DNA from: Streptomyces sp. Ru73 | GTDB lineage: Bacteria > Actinomycetota > Actinomycetes > Streptomycetales > Streptomycetaceae | Reading direction: 5' to 3' | Length of the DNA stretch: 41,546 nt | NCBI RefSeq assembly: GCF_002920575.1 | Contig: NZ_PQSQ01000071.1 | Coordinates: 1-41,546, forward strand | Shown: positions 1 through 8,706 of the stretch, piece after piece | Layout: the number at the start of each line of letters is the position of its first letter | How positions within the stretch are numbered: the first letter of the stretch is position 1 | Position numbers and translations under genes: made by a program | The notes under the pieces: generated by a model | What the model was told of the DNA's origin: nothing | What the model saw: the letters and a program-made list of their open reading frames with translations, nothing else | Databases searched by the model: none

Positions 1-58
1 GGCTTTCGAGCGCCGTACGCGGCCCGCGGCCGCCTCGCCGGCGCTCCCCGCCGTGGCC

Positions 59-607
59 TCAGACCGTGATCAGCGCCTCCAGCGGAGCCCCGTCCAGACC
101 GGCCGCCAGCCGCTCGCGGCCGTCCAGGAAGCCCAGCTCCAGCAGGACGGCGACGCCCGCGACCGTGGCGCCGGAGCGCCGGATCAGGGTCAGCGACGCC
201 TCGGCCGTACCGCCCGTGGCCAGCACGTCGTCGATCACCAGCACCCGGTCGCCGGGAGCCAGCGCATCGGCCTGGATCTCGATCGTGGCGTGGCCGTACT
301 CCAGCGCGTAACTCTGGCCGAGGGTCGCCCCGGGCAGCTTGCCGGCCTTGCGCACAGGCACGAAGCCGACGCCCGCCTTCACCGCGACCGGCGCCGCGAG
401 GATGAAGCCGCGCGCCTCCAGCGCCACGATCTTCGTCGCGCCGAACCGGGCGCAGACCTCCGCCAGCGCGTCGGTCAGCCGCCCGAAGGCGGCCGGATCG
501 GCCAGCAGCGGGGTGATGTCCTTGAAGACGACGCCCGCCTGCGGGTAGTCCGGCACATCGGCGATCCTGCTCAGCAGGAGCTCACGCAGCTCCGCGGGGG
601 CGCTCAT
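59..607 (-). CDS. apt: Adenine phosphoribosyltransferase
   Basis: This 182-residue enzyme salvages adenine with PRPP to give AMP in the cytoplasm. The PRPP-binding signature of type I phosphoribosyltransferases is visible at residues 122-135 (VLVIDDVLATGGTA), and the purine-enzyme N-terminus carries the FKDITPLL motif near residue 28. The ATG start overlaps the secF stop codon (ATGA), with a GGGGAAG ribosome site about 6 nt upstream inside secF, so the two are translationally coupled. Length is normal for the family. In related actinobacteria relA follows apt on the same strand. The 58 bases left after the stop are too few to say whether that is so here. Confidence 0.97.
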   Translation of the reverse strand: MSAPAELRELLLSRIADVPDYPQAGVVFKDITPLLADPAAFGRLTDALAEVCARFGATKIVALEARGFILAAPVAVKAGVGFVPVRKAGKLPGATLGQSYALEYGHATIEIQADALAPGDRVLVIDDVLATGGTAEASLTLIRRSGATVAGVAVLLELGFLDGRERLAAGLDGAPLEALITV

Positions 608-1740
608 CGGCGCTTCCCCGACGGACGGCCGCGGCCGCGGCCGCGGGAAGCGGGCTGGCTGCGCGGACCGGCCGCCGAGCTGCCGGCCGCCGCCGGGGCG
701 CCGTCCTGCGGCTCGTCGCCGTCGTCCGCCGCGCCCTCGGGCGCCTCGGCGCCGGATTCGGCCTTGGCCGCCGCGGCGGACCGCTTGGCGCGCACCCGCC
801 GGGCCAGCGCCTTCATCTGCGGCTCGCGCTCCTTGAGGTCGGAGACCAGCGGGGTGGCGATGAAGATCGAGCTGTACGCACCGGCCGCGAGGCCCACGAA
901 CAGGGCGAGCGAGATGTCGTTCAGCATGCCCGCGCCCAGGAAGCCGCCGCCCACGAAGAGCAGGCCCGCCACCGGGAGCAGCGCCACGACCGTGGTGTTG
1001 ATCGACCGCACCAGCGTGGAATTGATGGAGCGGTTGGCGATCTCGCCGTAGGTGTAGCGGGACTGCTTGGTGATGCCCCGCGACGCCTCCTTGAGGCTGT
1101 CGAAGACCACGACCGTGTCGTAGAGCGAGTAACCGAGGATGGTCAGCAGGCCGATGACCGTACCCGGCGTGACCTCGAAGCCGACCAGCGCGTACACGCC
1201 GACCGTGATCGTGAGGTCGTGGATCAGCGCGATCAGGGCCGCCAGCGCCATCCGCCACTCGAAGGCGATGGCGAGGTAGAGCACCACGAGGACCATGAAG
1301 ATCCCCAGGCCCAGCCAGGCCTTGTTGGCGATCTCCTCACCCCAGCTGGGCCCGACGAGCTGGGTGTTGACGTCCTTGACCGGGACGTTCAGGTCCTTGG
1401 CCAGCTCCTCCTGGACCGGCACGGCCTCCTTGGTGTCCAGCTCACTGATCTGGATGCGCAGGCCGCCGTTGCCCAGCTTCTGGACCATCGCCTGGTGGCC
1501 GCCGGAGGCGGTCTCGGCGTGGTGCTGGGCCTGGGAGGCGGAGACGGAGGTCTTCGGGGTGGTGAAGACCGCGCCGCCGGAGAACTCGATGCCCATGTTC
1601 AGGCCGCGCACCGCGAGGCCCACGATCGCGGTGATCGTGATCAGGATCGAGATGCCGTACCAGATCTTGCGCTTGCCGATGAAGTCGTAGCCGACCTCGC
1701 CGCGGTACAGCCGGGCGCCGATGTTGCCGAGCTTGGACAT
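604..1740 (-). CDS. secF: Protein translocase subunit SecF
   Basis: SecF (378 residues) is an integral membrane part of the SecDF complex, which uses the proton gradient to pull exported proteins through SecYEG. The N-terminal membrane segment (about residues 26-46) is followed by the family hallmark NMGIEFSGG and a periplasmic loop. Five more hydrophobic segments lie between about residues 140 and 310. The last 60 or so residues are a charged Ala/Gly/Arg tail that most SecF proteins lack or keep short. The ATG has a strong AAGGAGG site 7 nt upstream, and secD ends one base before it, so secD-secF-apt reads as one transcript. Confidence 0.97.
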   Translation of the reverse strand: MSKLGNIGARLYRGEVGYDFIGKRKIWYGISILITITAIVGLAVRGLNMGIEFSGGAVFTTPKTSVSASQAQHHAETASGGHQAMVQKLGNGGLRIQISELDTKEAVPVQEELAKDLNVPVKDVNTQLVGPSWGEEIANKAWLGLGIFMVLVVLYLAIAFEWRMALAALIALIHDLTITVGVYALVGFEVTPGTVIGLLTILGYSLYDTVVVFDSLKEASRGITKQSRYTYGEIANRSINSTLVRSINTTVVALLPVAGLLFVGGGFLGAGMLNDISLALFVGLAAGAYSSIFIATPLVSDLKEREPQMKALARRVRAKRSAAAAKAESGAEAPEGAADDGDEPQDGAPAAAGSSAAGPRSQPASRGRGRGRPSGKRR

Positions 1741-1741
1741 C

Positions 1742-3487
1742 TCACGCCTCCTTCGTCTCGATGGGGGCGGAGGTCCGCCGGCCGCGGCGCAGCGGCGGCT
1801 TCGCGCCGAGGCGCGTGGGATCCAGACCCGACCAGGGGTGCCCGGAGTGGAAGAACTTCCGCTTCGCCAGCAGCGTCATCAGCGGCTTGGTGAAGAAGAA
1901 GACCACCACGACGTCCAGCAGGGTCGTCAGGCCGAGCGTGAACGCGAAGCCCTGGACCTTGCCGACCGTCACGATGAAGAGCACGGCGGCGGCCAGGAAC
2001 GACACGAAGTCCGAGACCAGGATCGTGCGCCGGGCGCGCGGCCAGGCCCGCTCGACGGACGGCCGGAGCGTACGGCCCTCGCGGATCTCGTCCCGGATGC
2101 GTTCGAAGTACACGATGAACGAGTCGGCCGTGATACCGATCGCGACGATCGCACCGCAGACGGCCGGGAGGTTCAGCGCGAAGCCGATGGCCGGGCCGAG
2201 CAGCGTCATCAGCGCGTACGTCAGGGCCGCCGAGACCACCAGGCTGGCCAGCGCCACCAGCGACAGGCCGCGGTAGTAGGCGACGAGGTAGATGACGACC
2301 AGCGCGAGGCCGATGGCACCGGCGATGAGGCCCGCGGTCAGCTGCTCGCCGCCGAGGGCCGCGGTGACGGTGGTCTCGTCCGCGATCTTGAAGGAGAGCG
2401 GCAGCGCACCGTAGGACAGCATGTTCGCCAGGTCCTCGGCGGACTGCTGGGTGAAGCCACCGGTGATCTGGGCGTTGCCGCCCGCGATCGCGCTGCTCAC
2501 CCGCGGGGCCGAGACGACCTCGCCGTCCAGGGTGATCGCGAACTGGTTCTGCGGCGGGGCCTTGCTCGCGATGTCACCGGTCACGTCGGCGAACTTCTTG
2601 CCGCCGGCGGAGGTGAAGTTCATCTGGACGAGCCAGCCCTGGCCGCCCTGCTGGTCGAAGGTGGCCTTGGCGTCGTCGACGTCCGTGCCCTCGACCTTCA
2701 CGGGCCCGAGCGCGTACTTCGTCTTTCCGTCGTCCTCGCAGGCCACGACCGGGTCGCTGGGCTTGGCGCGGGCGGCCTGCTCGGCGGCGGCCGAGCGGCT
2801 CTCCTTGGTGGAGCAGTCCAGCGCGGCGAGCTTCTTCTGCAGCGCGGCCGGGATGCCGGCGCCCTGCGGCTGCTGCTGGGCCGGCGGCATGCTCGGCGTC
2901 TTGGCGGTCGGCGTGGCCGAGCCCGAGGGGGCGTCGTCCTTCTTCAGCGCGTCACCGACGGCACGGCCCTGGGTGGTGGGCCTGCCGGTCGGAGTGGGCG
3001 TCGCCGCGCCGTCCTTCTTCTTGTCGCCGTTGCCGGCCTTGGGGGGCTCGGAGGCGCCCTGCGAGGGCGTCTTCGTACCGGCCGCGGCGGTCAGCACCGT
3101 ACGGAAGCCGAGCTGGGCGGTGGTACCGACCTGCTGGCGGGCCTGCTTCGCGTTCGTCCCCTTGGGGATGTTCACGATGATGTGGTTGGTGCCCTGCGTC
3201 TGGACCTCGGCCTCGGAGACACCGAGACCGTTGACCCGGCGCTCGATGATCCCCGCGGCCGTCTTCATGTTGGTCTCGTTGATCGCGTTGGGCTTGCCCG
3301 GCTGGTTCTGCGCCGCCAGCGTGAAGCTCGTGCCGCCCGCGAGGTCGATGCCCAGCCGCGGCGCCATCGTGCCGGAGTAGAGCATCCCCCCGGCCAGTGC
3401 CGCGATGACGACCAGGATCAGGACCAGGGCGCGCCCCGGCCTGCCCTGGGCCGCCGGCGACCTTCGGCCCTTGTTCGGTGCTGCCAC
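1742..3487 (-). CDS. secD: Protein translocase subunit SecD
   Basis: SecD (581 residues) is the larger SecDF subunit. A membrane anchor lies at about residues 20-36. The large extracytoplasmic P1 region begins with RLGIDLAGGTSF. Five membrane segments follow in the last 200 residues, with the ITADSFIVYFERI segment typical of the family. The P1 region is interrupted at about residues 138-210 by a Pro/Thr/Ala/Lys-rich low-complexity insert, which looks like a flexible linker. The start is GTG with a GGGAG site about 11 nt upstream. The gene follows yajC on the same strand, separated by a hairpin. Confidence 0.96.
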   Translation of the reverse strand: MAAPNKGRRSPAAQGRPGRALVLILVVIAALAGGMLYSGTMAPRLGIDLAGGTSFTLAAQNQPGKPNAINETNMKTAAGIIERRVNGLGVSEAEVQTQGTNHIIVNIPKGTNAKQARQQVGTTAQLGFRTVLTAAAGTKTPSQGASEPPKAGNGDKKKDGAATPTPTGRPTTQGRAVGDALKKDDAPSGSATPTAKTPSMPPAQQQPQGAGIPAALQKKLAALDCSTKESRSAAAEQAARAKPSDPVVACEDDGKTKYALGPVKVEGTDVDDAKATFDQQGGQGWLVQMNFTSAGGKKFADVTGDIASKAPPQNQFAITLDGEVVSAPRVSSAIAGGNAQITGGFTQQSAEDLANMLSYGALPLSFKIADETTVTAALGGEQLTAGLIAGAIGLALVVIYLVAYYRGLSLVALASLVVSAALTYALMTLLGPAIGFALNLPAVCGAIVAIGITADSFIVYFERIRDEIREGRTLRPSVERAWPRARRTILVSDFVSFLAAAVLFIVTVGKVQGFAFTLGLTTLLDVVVVFFFTKPLMTLLAKRKFFHSGHPWSGLDPTRLGAKPPLRRGRRTSAPIETKEA

Positions 3488-3583
3488 CTTCTCGTATCTC
3501 CCTGTCCAACCGCCCGAATCAGGTCAGTGCCGGACGGCCACGAAGTCTTGTGGGGACGTGCCCCCGCCGGAGCCTAGACGGTC

Positions 3584-3625
3584 CGGGAACCGCGGCGCAC
3601 CGCCCTCGGGCGCACCGCGGTTCCC
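3584..3625 (-). terminator. Hairpin between yajC and secD
   Basis: An 11-bp perfect stem (GGGAACCGCGG at 3584-3594 with its complement at 3615-3625) encloses a loop that can itself fold at CGCCC/GGGCG. It begins 13 bases after the yajC stop and lies before secD, so it may attenuate read-through. No U-run follows, as is usual in high-GC actinomycetes. Confidence 0.55.
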
Positions 3626-3637
3626 TGAGAGGCGGGC

Positions 3638-4198
3638 CTACTTCGCGTCGGCGCCGCCGTCCTTCTTGGCGTCCTCGGCCTTGGCGTCCTCGGCGTCGGC
3701 ATCCTTGGCCACGGCTTCCTTGGCGTCGGCGTCGGCGGCGGTGCCGGCCTTCGGCTCCTCGGCCTTGGCCTCGGGGGCCTTCTCGGCGGAGCCTTCCTTG
3801 CCCAGGTCGATCTTCTCGGCGGCGTCACCCTTGCCGGTGGTGTCGCCCTCGGCGGCGTTGACGGCCGAGGCGCCGGTCAGGGAGGACAGGTCGTCCGGGA
3901 CGACGGTGCCGTTCTCGGCGCCGTCGATGATGCGGTTGTACTCGTCGTCGGCCAGCACGGCGCCGACGGCGTTCTTCGCGTACAGCGCGTGCACGCCGGG
4001 GGCCACCTCGAGGAGGACCGTCTCGTCGTGGATCTCCTTGACGGTGGCGTACATGCCTCCGATCGTGCGGACGCCGGTACCGGGCTGCATTTCGTTCCGC
4101 ATCTGGGCGGCCGCCTGCTGCTTCTTCTTGGCGGACCGGGTCATCAGGAACATGGCCCCGATGAGCACGATGAACGGGAGGAGAGTCACGATATTCAC
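3638..4198 (-). CDS. yajC: Preprotein translocase subunit YajC
   Basis: YajC is a small single-pass membrane protein that associates with SecDF. Residues 2-20 form one membrane helix, followed by the family motif TRSAKKKQQ and a cytoplasmic domain with the GTGVRTIGGMYATV block. I chose the GTG at 4198 (186 residues), reading VNIVTLLPF. An AAGGAA site lies about 11 nt upstream, while an alternative GTG at 4219 would place that site inside the gene. The C-terminal 80 residues are Ala/Asp/Lys/Glu-rich with repeats such as EDAKAEDAKK, making the protein nearly twice the usual length. Confidence 0.92.
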   Translation of the reverse strand: MNIVTLLPFIVLIGAMFLMTRSAKKKQQAAAQMRNEMQPGTGVRTIGGMYATVKEIHDETVLLEVAPGVHALYAKNAVGAVLADDEYNRIIDGAENGTVVPDDLSSLTGASAVNAAEGDTTGKGDAAEKIDLGKEGSAEKAPEAKAEEPKAGTAADADAKEAVAKDADAEDAKAEDAKKDGGADAK

Positions 4199-4360
4199 GG
4201 GACGGAATTTCCTTCGCACGACCGCGGAGCCGCGGCCTGGTATACGGGGGTGGGATGCCGGACCGTACGGACGGCATCGGCGGAGTCTAAGCGAGTCCGC
4301 CTCAGTGGAACAACGCCCAGCATCGCACCGCAGTTCCTGGCCCGGCGAGTCCCCGCGCCG

Positions 4361-5461
4361 TCACGTCCCGAACAGCCCCTGCTGTCCGTTTCCGCCCGCT
4401 GTCTGCTGCGGCGGCACCAGCCCCATGTGGGTCCACGCGGCGGGCGTCCCGATGCGGCCGCGGGGCGTCCGCGCGAGCAGGCCCTCGCGGACGAGGAACG
4501 GCTCGGCGACCTCCTCGACCGTCTCACGCTCCTCCCCCACCGCGACCGCCAGGGTCGACAGCCCCACCGGCCCGCCGCCGAAGAGCTTCAGCAGCGCCGT
4601 GAGCACCGCGCGGTCCAGCCGGTCCAGGCCGCGCCCGTCGACCTCGTACACGTCCAGCGCCTGCGCCGCGATCTCGCGGGTGATCAGCCCGTCCGCCTTG
4701 ACCTGGGCGTAGTCCCGTACGCGGCGCAGCAGACGGTTGGCGATGCGGGGCGTACCGCGCGACCGGCCGGCGATCTCGGCGGCTCCCTCTGCCTCTATGT
4801 CGACATCCAGCAGTCCCGCCGAGCGGTGGATGACGCGCTCCAGCTCGTGCGGCGCGTAGAACTCCATGTGCCCGGTGAAGCCGAAGCGGTCGCGCAGCGG
4901 CGGCGGCAGCAGACCGGCCCGCGTCGTGGCCCCGACCAGCGTGAACGGCGGCAGCTCCAGCGGAATGGCGGTGGCCCCCGGCCCCTTCCCCACGATCACG
5001 TCGACGCGGAAGTCCTCCATCGCCATGTAGAGCATCTCCTCGGCGGGCCGCGACATCCGGTGGATCTCGTCGAGGAAGAGCACCTCGCCCTCCTGGAGGG
5101 AGGAGAGGATGGCCGCCAGGTCGCCGGCGTGCTGGATGGCGGGGCCCGAGGTGATCCGGATCGGGGCGCCCATCTCCGCCGCGATGATCATCGACAGGGT
5201 GGTCTTGCCGAGGCCGGGGGCGCCGGAGAGCAGGACGTGGTCGGCGGTGGCGCCGCGTGCCCTGGCCGCCCGCAGCACCAGGTCGAGCTGCTCGCGCACC
5301 CGCTCCTGGCCGACGAACTCCTGCAGGTCCTTCGGGCGCAGCGCGGCCTCGACGGCGGTGTCCTCGCCGTCGGCGTCGGCGCCGACCAGCCGGTCGGCGC
5401 CGCCCGGCGGCAGGCCGGAATCCTGTCCGTCGGCGGTGTCGGTGCTGTCGTCCCAGTTCAC
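4361..5461 (-). CDS. ruvB: Holliday junction branch migration helicase RuvB
   Basis: RuvB (366 residues) is the AAA+ motor of the RuvAB branch-migration machine. Walker A is GAPGLGKTT at about residue 80, Walker B is LFLDEIHR with D131 and E132, sensor I is VGATTR, and sensor II is GTPRIANRLLRR. A winged-helix domain fills the last 90 residues. The N-terminus carries about 35 acidic residues before the conserved LRPKDLQEFVGQ. The start is GTG with a GAGG site about 9 nt upstream. It lies 67 bp downstream of ruvA in a ruvC-ruvA-ruvB unit. Confidence 0.98.
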   Translation of the reverse strand: MNWDDSTDTADGQDSGLPPGGADRLVGADADGEDTAVEAALRPKDLQEFVGQERVREQLDLVLRAARARGATADHVLLSGAPGLGKTTLSMIIAAEMGAPIRITSGPAIQHAGDLAAILSSLQEGEVLFLDEIHRMSRPAEEMLYMAMEDFRVDVIVGKGPGATAIPLELPPFTLVGATTRAGLLPPPLRDRFGFTGHMEFYAPHELERVIHRSAGLLDVDIEAEGAAEIAGRSRGTPRIANRLLRRVRDYAQVKADGLITREIAAQALDVYEVDGRGLDRLDRAVLTALLKLFGGGPVGLSTLAVAVGEERETVEEVAEPFLVREGLLARTPRGRIGTPAAWTHMGLVPPQQTAGGNGQQGLFGT

Positions 5462-5528
5462 TGCGTACTGCCTCGCGTCGTCGGTGGGTGGAGTGCCGGA
5501 TCGTAGGGGTACCCGGGCCGGCGCCCGG

Positions 5529-6149
5529 TCAGCGGGCCCGGTTCAGCGACTGCAGCGCCGCCTTCAGGAGCTGCGAGACCTGCGGCGTACCGCCGTCCGC
5601 GACGGCCGCCTCGGCCTGCGGGGCGACCGCGCCCACCGCCTCGTCGGCCTCGCGGGTGGCGTACCCGAGGCCGATCAGCGCGGCGTGCAGCTGGTCCCGC
5701 CAGCCGGCCGTGACCGGGCTGCCGACCGCGGGCCCGGCGCTGCCGACCGGCTCGCCGAGCCGGTCCTTCAGCTCCAGCAGCAGCTTCTGCGCGCCCTTCT
5801 TGCCGATGCCGGGCACGGCCGTGAGCGCCTTCTCGTCGCCGGTGGAGACGGCGCGGCGCAGCGCGTCCGGGGAGTGCACCGCGAGCATCGCCTGGGCCAG
5901 CCGGGGCCCGACGCCGCTCGCCGTCTGCAGCAGCTCGAACGTCTGCCGCTCGTCGTCGTCCGCGAAGCCGTACAGCGTGAGGCTGTCCTCCCGTACGACG
6001 AGGGAGGTGGCGAGCTTCGTCCGCTCTCCTATGCGCAGCCCGGACAGGGTGCCGGGGGTGCACTGGACGGCCATGCCGATGCCGCCGACCTCGACGACGG
6101 CGGCGTCGGGGGCGAGGGCCGCGACCGGCCCGGAGACGAAGGCGATCAT
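5529..6149 (-). CDS. ruvA: Holliday junction DNA-binding protein RuvA
   Basis: RuvA (206 residues) forms the tetramer that holds the four-way junction and recruits RuvB. The N-terminal OB domain starts MIAFVSGPVAAL. Two helix-hairpin-helix segments follow (SGVGPRLAQAML and VPGIGKKGAQKL), then a flexible linker and a C-terminal RuvB-binding domain. The ATG overlaps the ruvC stop (ATGA), with an AAGGG site just upstream, so it is translationally coupled to ruvC. Confidence 0.97.
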   Translation of the reverse strand: MIAFVSGPVAALAPDAAVVEVGGIGMAVQCTPGTLSGLRIGERTKLATSLVVREDSLTLYGFADDDERQTFELLQTASGVGPRLAQAMLAVHSPDALRRAVSTGDEKALTAVPGIGKKGAQKLLLELKDRLGEPVGSAGPAVGSPVTAGWRDQLHAALIGLGYATREADEAVGAVAPQAEAAVADGGTPQVSQLLKAALQSLNRAR

Positions 6150-6913
6150 GACATGCCCTTCGGGATACGAGTGGTGGAGCGTACGGGAGCGGTCGTGCGG
6201 GACGCGGCGTCGGCACGCCCGGCAACGGGGGCGCGCGCCGCTTCGTCGGGGCGCCCGGAGGCGGAGGTGCGCGGCGCTTCGGCGGGGCGCTCGGGCGCGG
6301 GGGTGCGGCTGCTTCCCGAGGCGCGGCCGGCGGTGCCCTCCGGGGCGGTGGCGCGGGGTGTTCTGGCGGGGCGTGCGGCGGGCGGGGTGCGCCGGGCCGT
6401 GCTGCGGGCCTGCGCCTGGGCCTGCTGGAGGCGGTTGACGGCGGGTGCGCGCCAGATGTGGCAGATGGCCAGCGCGAGCGCGTCGGCCGCGTCGGCGGGC
6501 TTCGGGGGCGCCGAGAGCCTCAGCAGCCGGGTCACCATCGCGCCGACCTGCGCCTTGTCGGCCCGGCCCGAGCCGGTGACGGCGGCCTTGACCTCACTGG
6601 GCGTGTGCAGCGCGACGGGCAGTCCGCGGCGCGCCGCGCACAGCATGGCGACGGCACTGGCCTGCGCCGTCCCCATGACCGTACGGACGTTGTGCTGACT
6701 GAAGACGCGCTCGACGGCGACGTACTCGGGCCGGTGCTCGTCGAGCCAGGCGTCGATGCCGCGCTCGATGAGGACGAGCCGGTCCGCGATGTCGGCGTCG
6801 GCGGGGGTGCGGACCACCCCGACGCCCGCCATCGTCAGCGGCCGCCCGGCCACGCCCTCGACCACGCCGACACCGCAGCGCGTCAGCCCCGGGTCCACAC
6901 CGAGCACCTTCAC
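6146..6913 (-). CDS. ruvC: Crossover junction endonuclease RuvC with long low-complexity tail
   Basis: RuvC cuts Holliday junctions symmetrically. The catalytic carboxylates are visible: D7 in VLGVDPG, the Glu of VAVERVF, and the Asp pair in KPADAADALALAICH. The start is GTG at 6913, with a GGGGAGGGG site about 7 nt upstream. The whole protein is 255 residues, yet the nuclease core ends near residue 175. The remaining 80 or so residues are Ala/Arg/Pro/Thr/Ser repeats (for example RAPVAGRADAASRTTAPVRS), which RuvC proteins normally lack. The tail is in frame and runs straight into the coupled ruvA start, so it is probably translated. Confidence 0.95.
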   Translation of the reverse strand: MKVLGVDPGLTRCGVGVVEGVAGRPLTMAGVGVVRTPADADIADRLVLIERGIDAWLDEHRPEYVAVERVFSQHNVRTVMGTAQASAVAMLCAARRGLPVALHTPSEVKAAVTGSGRADKAQVGAMVTRLLRLSAPPKPADAADALALAICHIWRAPAVNRLQQAQAQARSTARRTPPAARPARTPRATAPEGTAGRASGSSRTPAPERPAEAPRTSASGRPDEAARAPVAGRADAASRTTAPVRSTTRIPKGMS

Positions 6914-7243
6914 GGGTGTTCCCCTCCCCTCGCGCCGCGCTGCCGGCAGCCGCCGCCGTACCGTTTCGGCCCTCCACCCCCACCACGGGGGAGCGGAGAT
7001 CCCCTGCTCAGCACAGTATCGGGTGGCACTGACAGCACACCCCGGCCGCCCCGCCCCCCGGGCGTGTTCCCGGCCCGCGGCCGCGCCACCGGGGCGCACG
7101 GGCGGAACGGCGCCGGCCGGTCCGCCGGCGCGGCACTCCGCTCCGCCGGCCCCGCTCCCCGTGCAACGGCGGCGGGCCGGCAGGGTGTGCTCCCCTGCCG
7201 GCCCGCCGTAACAGCCGTCAGCCGTGTCGGCCGTCGTGGGCGC
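6914..7243. other. Spacer between yebC and ruvC
   Basis: This 330-bp stretch holds no gene I can support. It must contain the ruvC promoter; the only suggestive element is a minus-strand TACTGT at 7013-7018, without a convincing -35. It also holds the yebC terminator (7170-7208) and an 8-bp perfect hairpin (GCGCCGGC) at 7110-7131. Confidence 0.5.
7170..7208 (-). terminator. Strong hairpin after yebC
   Basis: A 16-bp perfect GC-rich stem (7170-7185 with 7193-7208) closes a 7-nt loop, 36 bases beyond the yebC stop codon. It separates the pdxS-pdxT-yebC transcript from ruvCAB. Confidence 0.8.
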
Positions 7244-7996
7244 TTACGCGTCCACCTTGGCCATGACCTCGTCCGAGACGTCGAAGTTGGCGAAGACGTT
7301 CTGGACGTCGTCGCTGTCCTCCAGCGCGTCGATCAGCTTGAAGATCTTCTTCGCGCCTTCCTCGTCCAGCTCGACCTGCATGGTCGGGACGAAGTTGGTG
7401 TCGGCCGAGTCGTAGTCGATGCCGGCCTCCTGGAGCGCGGTACGCACCGCGACCAGGTCGGTGGCCTCGCTCAGCACCTCGAAGGTCTCACCGAGGTCGT
7501 TGACCTCCTCGGCACCCGCGTCCAGCACCGCGCCGAGCACGTCGTCCTCGGAGAGCTCGCCCTTGGGGACGATGACGACGCCCTTGCGGTTGAACAGGTA
7601 CGACACCGAACCCGGGTCGGCCATGGAGCCGCCGTTGCGGGTCATGGCGACGCGCACGTCCGAGGCGGCACGGTTGCGGTTGTCGGTGAGGCACTCGATG
7701 AGCACCGCGACACCGTTCGGGCCGTAACCCTCGTACATGATCGTCTCGTAGTCGGCGCCACCGGCCTCGAGGCCGGCACCGCGCTTGACCGCGGAGTCGA
7801 TGTTCTTGTTCGGGACCGACTGCTTCTTCGCCTTCTGGATGGCGTCGTACAGCGTCGGGTTGCCGTCGATGTCCGCGCCGCCCATCCGCGCCGCGACCTC
7901 GATGTTCTTGATCAGCTTCGCGAAGAGCTTGCCGCGCTTGGCATCGATCACGGCCTTCTTGTGCTTCGTCGTAGCCCATTTAGAGTGGCCGGACAT
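7244..7996 (-). CDS. YebC/PmpR-family protein (TACO1 type)
   Basis: The protein is 250 residues and opens with the family signature MSGHSKWATTKHKKAV, followed by the RGKLFAKLIK block and the GPNGVAVLIECLTDN core. Members have been reported as DNA-binding regulators and, more recently, as translation factors that relieve ribosome stalling at proline stretches. I cannot tell which role applies from sequence alone, though long YebC_I-type members near ruvC favour translation. The ATG has a GGAG site about 8 nt upstream. The gene follows pdxT by 64 bp. The stop is TAA, rare in this window. Confidence 0.95.
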   Translation of the reverse strand: MSGHSKWATTKHKKAVIDAKRGKLFAKLIKNIEVAARMGGADIDGNPTLYDAIQKAKKQSVPNKNIDSAVKRGAGLEAGGADYETIMYEGYGPNGVAVLIECLTDNRNRAASDVRVAMTRNGGSMADPGSVSYLFNRKGVVIVPKGELSEDDVLGAVLDAGAEEVNDLGETFEVLSEATDLVAVRTALQEAGIDYDSADTNFVPTMQVELDEEGAKKIFKLIDALEDSDDVQNVFANFDVSDEVMAKVDA

Positions 7997-8060
7997 CCGC
8001 CTGTCTCCTTCGCGTAACCAATTTCTGAAAACGAACGCCCTAGATCCTACCCAGACCGCG

Positions 8061-8657
8061 TCACGCCGCGTGACGCACCATGTCCACGAAGAACGCGTGG
8101 ACCCGGTGGTCGCCGGTGAGCTCCGGATGGAAGGACGTGGCGAGGACGTTACCCTGCCGGACGGCCACCGTGTGGCCGCCGTGCTCGGCCAGTACCTCGA
8201 CCTCGGCGCCGACCGACTCGACCCAGGGCGCGCGGATGAAGACGCCCTCGACCGGTCCGCCGTCGATCCCGGCGACGTCGACCGCCGCCTCGAAGGACTC
8301 GTTCTGCCGCCCGAAGGCGTTACGGCGCACGATCATGTCGACGCCGCCGAAGGTCTCCTGGTCGTCCCGGCCGTCCAGGATCTTCTCCGCGACCATGATC
8401 ATGCCGGCGCAGGTGCCGTACACCGGCTTGCCCGCGCGGATGAAGGCGCGCAGCGGCTCCAGCATGCCGAAGACGCCCGCCAGCTTGGACATGGTCGTGG
8501 ACTCGCCGCCGGGGATGACCAGACCGTCGATGTCGTCCAGTTCCTCGGCGCGGCGCACCGGGCGCGCCAGGGCGTCGGCGGTCGCGAGCGCCGTGAGGTG
8601 CTCGCGAACGTCGCCCTGGAGCGCCAGCACGCCGATGGTGGGGGTGCGGTCACTCAT
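8061..8657 (-). CDS. pdxT: Pyridoxal 5'-phosphate synthase glutaminase subunit PdxT
   Basis: PdxT (198 residues) hydrolyses glutamine and passes ammonia to PdxS. The class I glutaminase triad is complete: C83 in GTCAGMI, and H177 and E179 in SFHPELT. The oxyanion segment PGGESTTM lies near residue 49. The ATG has a GAGG site about 9 nt upstream. It follows pdxS by 49 bp, and the two form the deoxyxylulose-independent vitamin B6 route. Confidence 0.98.
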   Translation of the reverse strand: MSDRTPTIGVLALQGDVREHLTALATADALARPVRRAEELDDIDGLVIPGGESTTMSKLAGVFGMLEPLRAFIRAGKPVYGTCAGMIMVAEKILDGRDDQETFGGVDMIVRRNAFGRQNESFEAAVDVAGIDGGPVEGVFIRAPWVESVGAEVEVLAEHGGHTVAVRQGNVLATSFHPELTGDHRVHAFFVDMVRHAA

Positions 8658-8706
8658 GCACCGGCCTCGCTTCGCTCGCTCGTGTACGTACTCACCGGCA
8701 GTCCGG

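Noticed and set aside
1721..3577. Long plus-strand frame opposite secD-secF
   Set aside because: It is antisense to two well-recognised genes and has an Arg/Gly/Asp-rich composition typical of GC-driven shadow frames.
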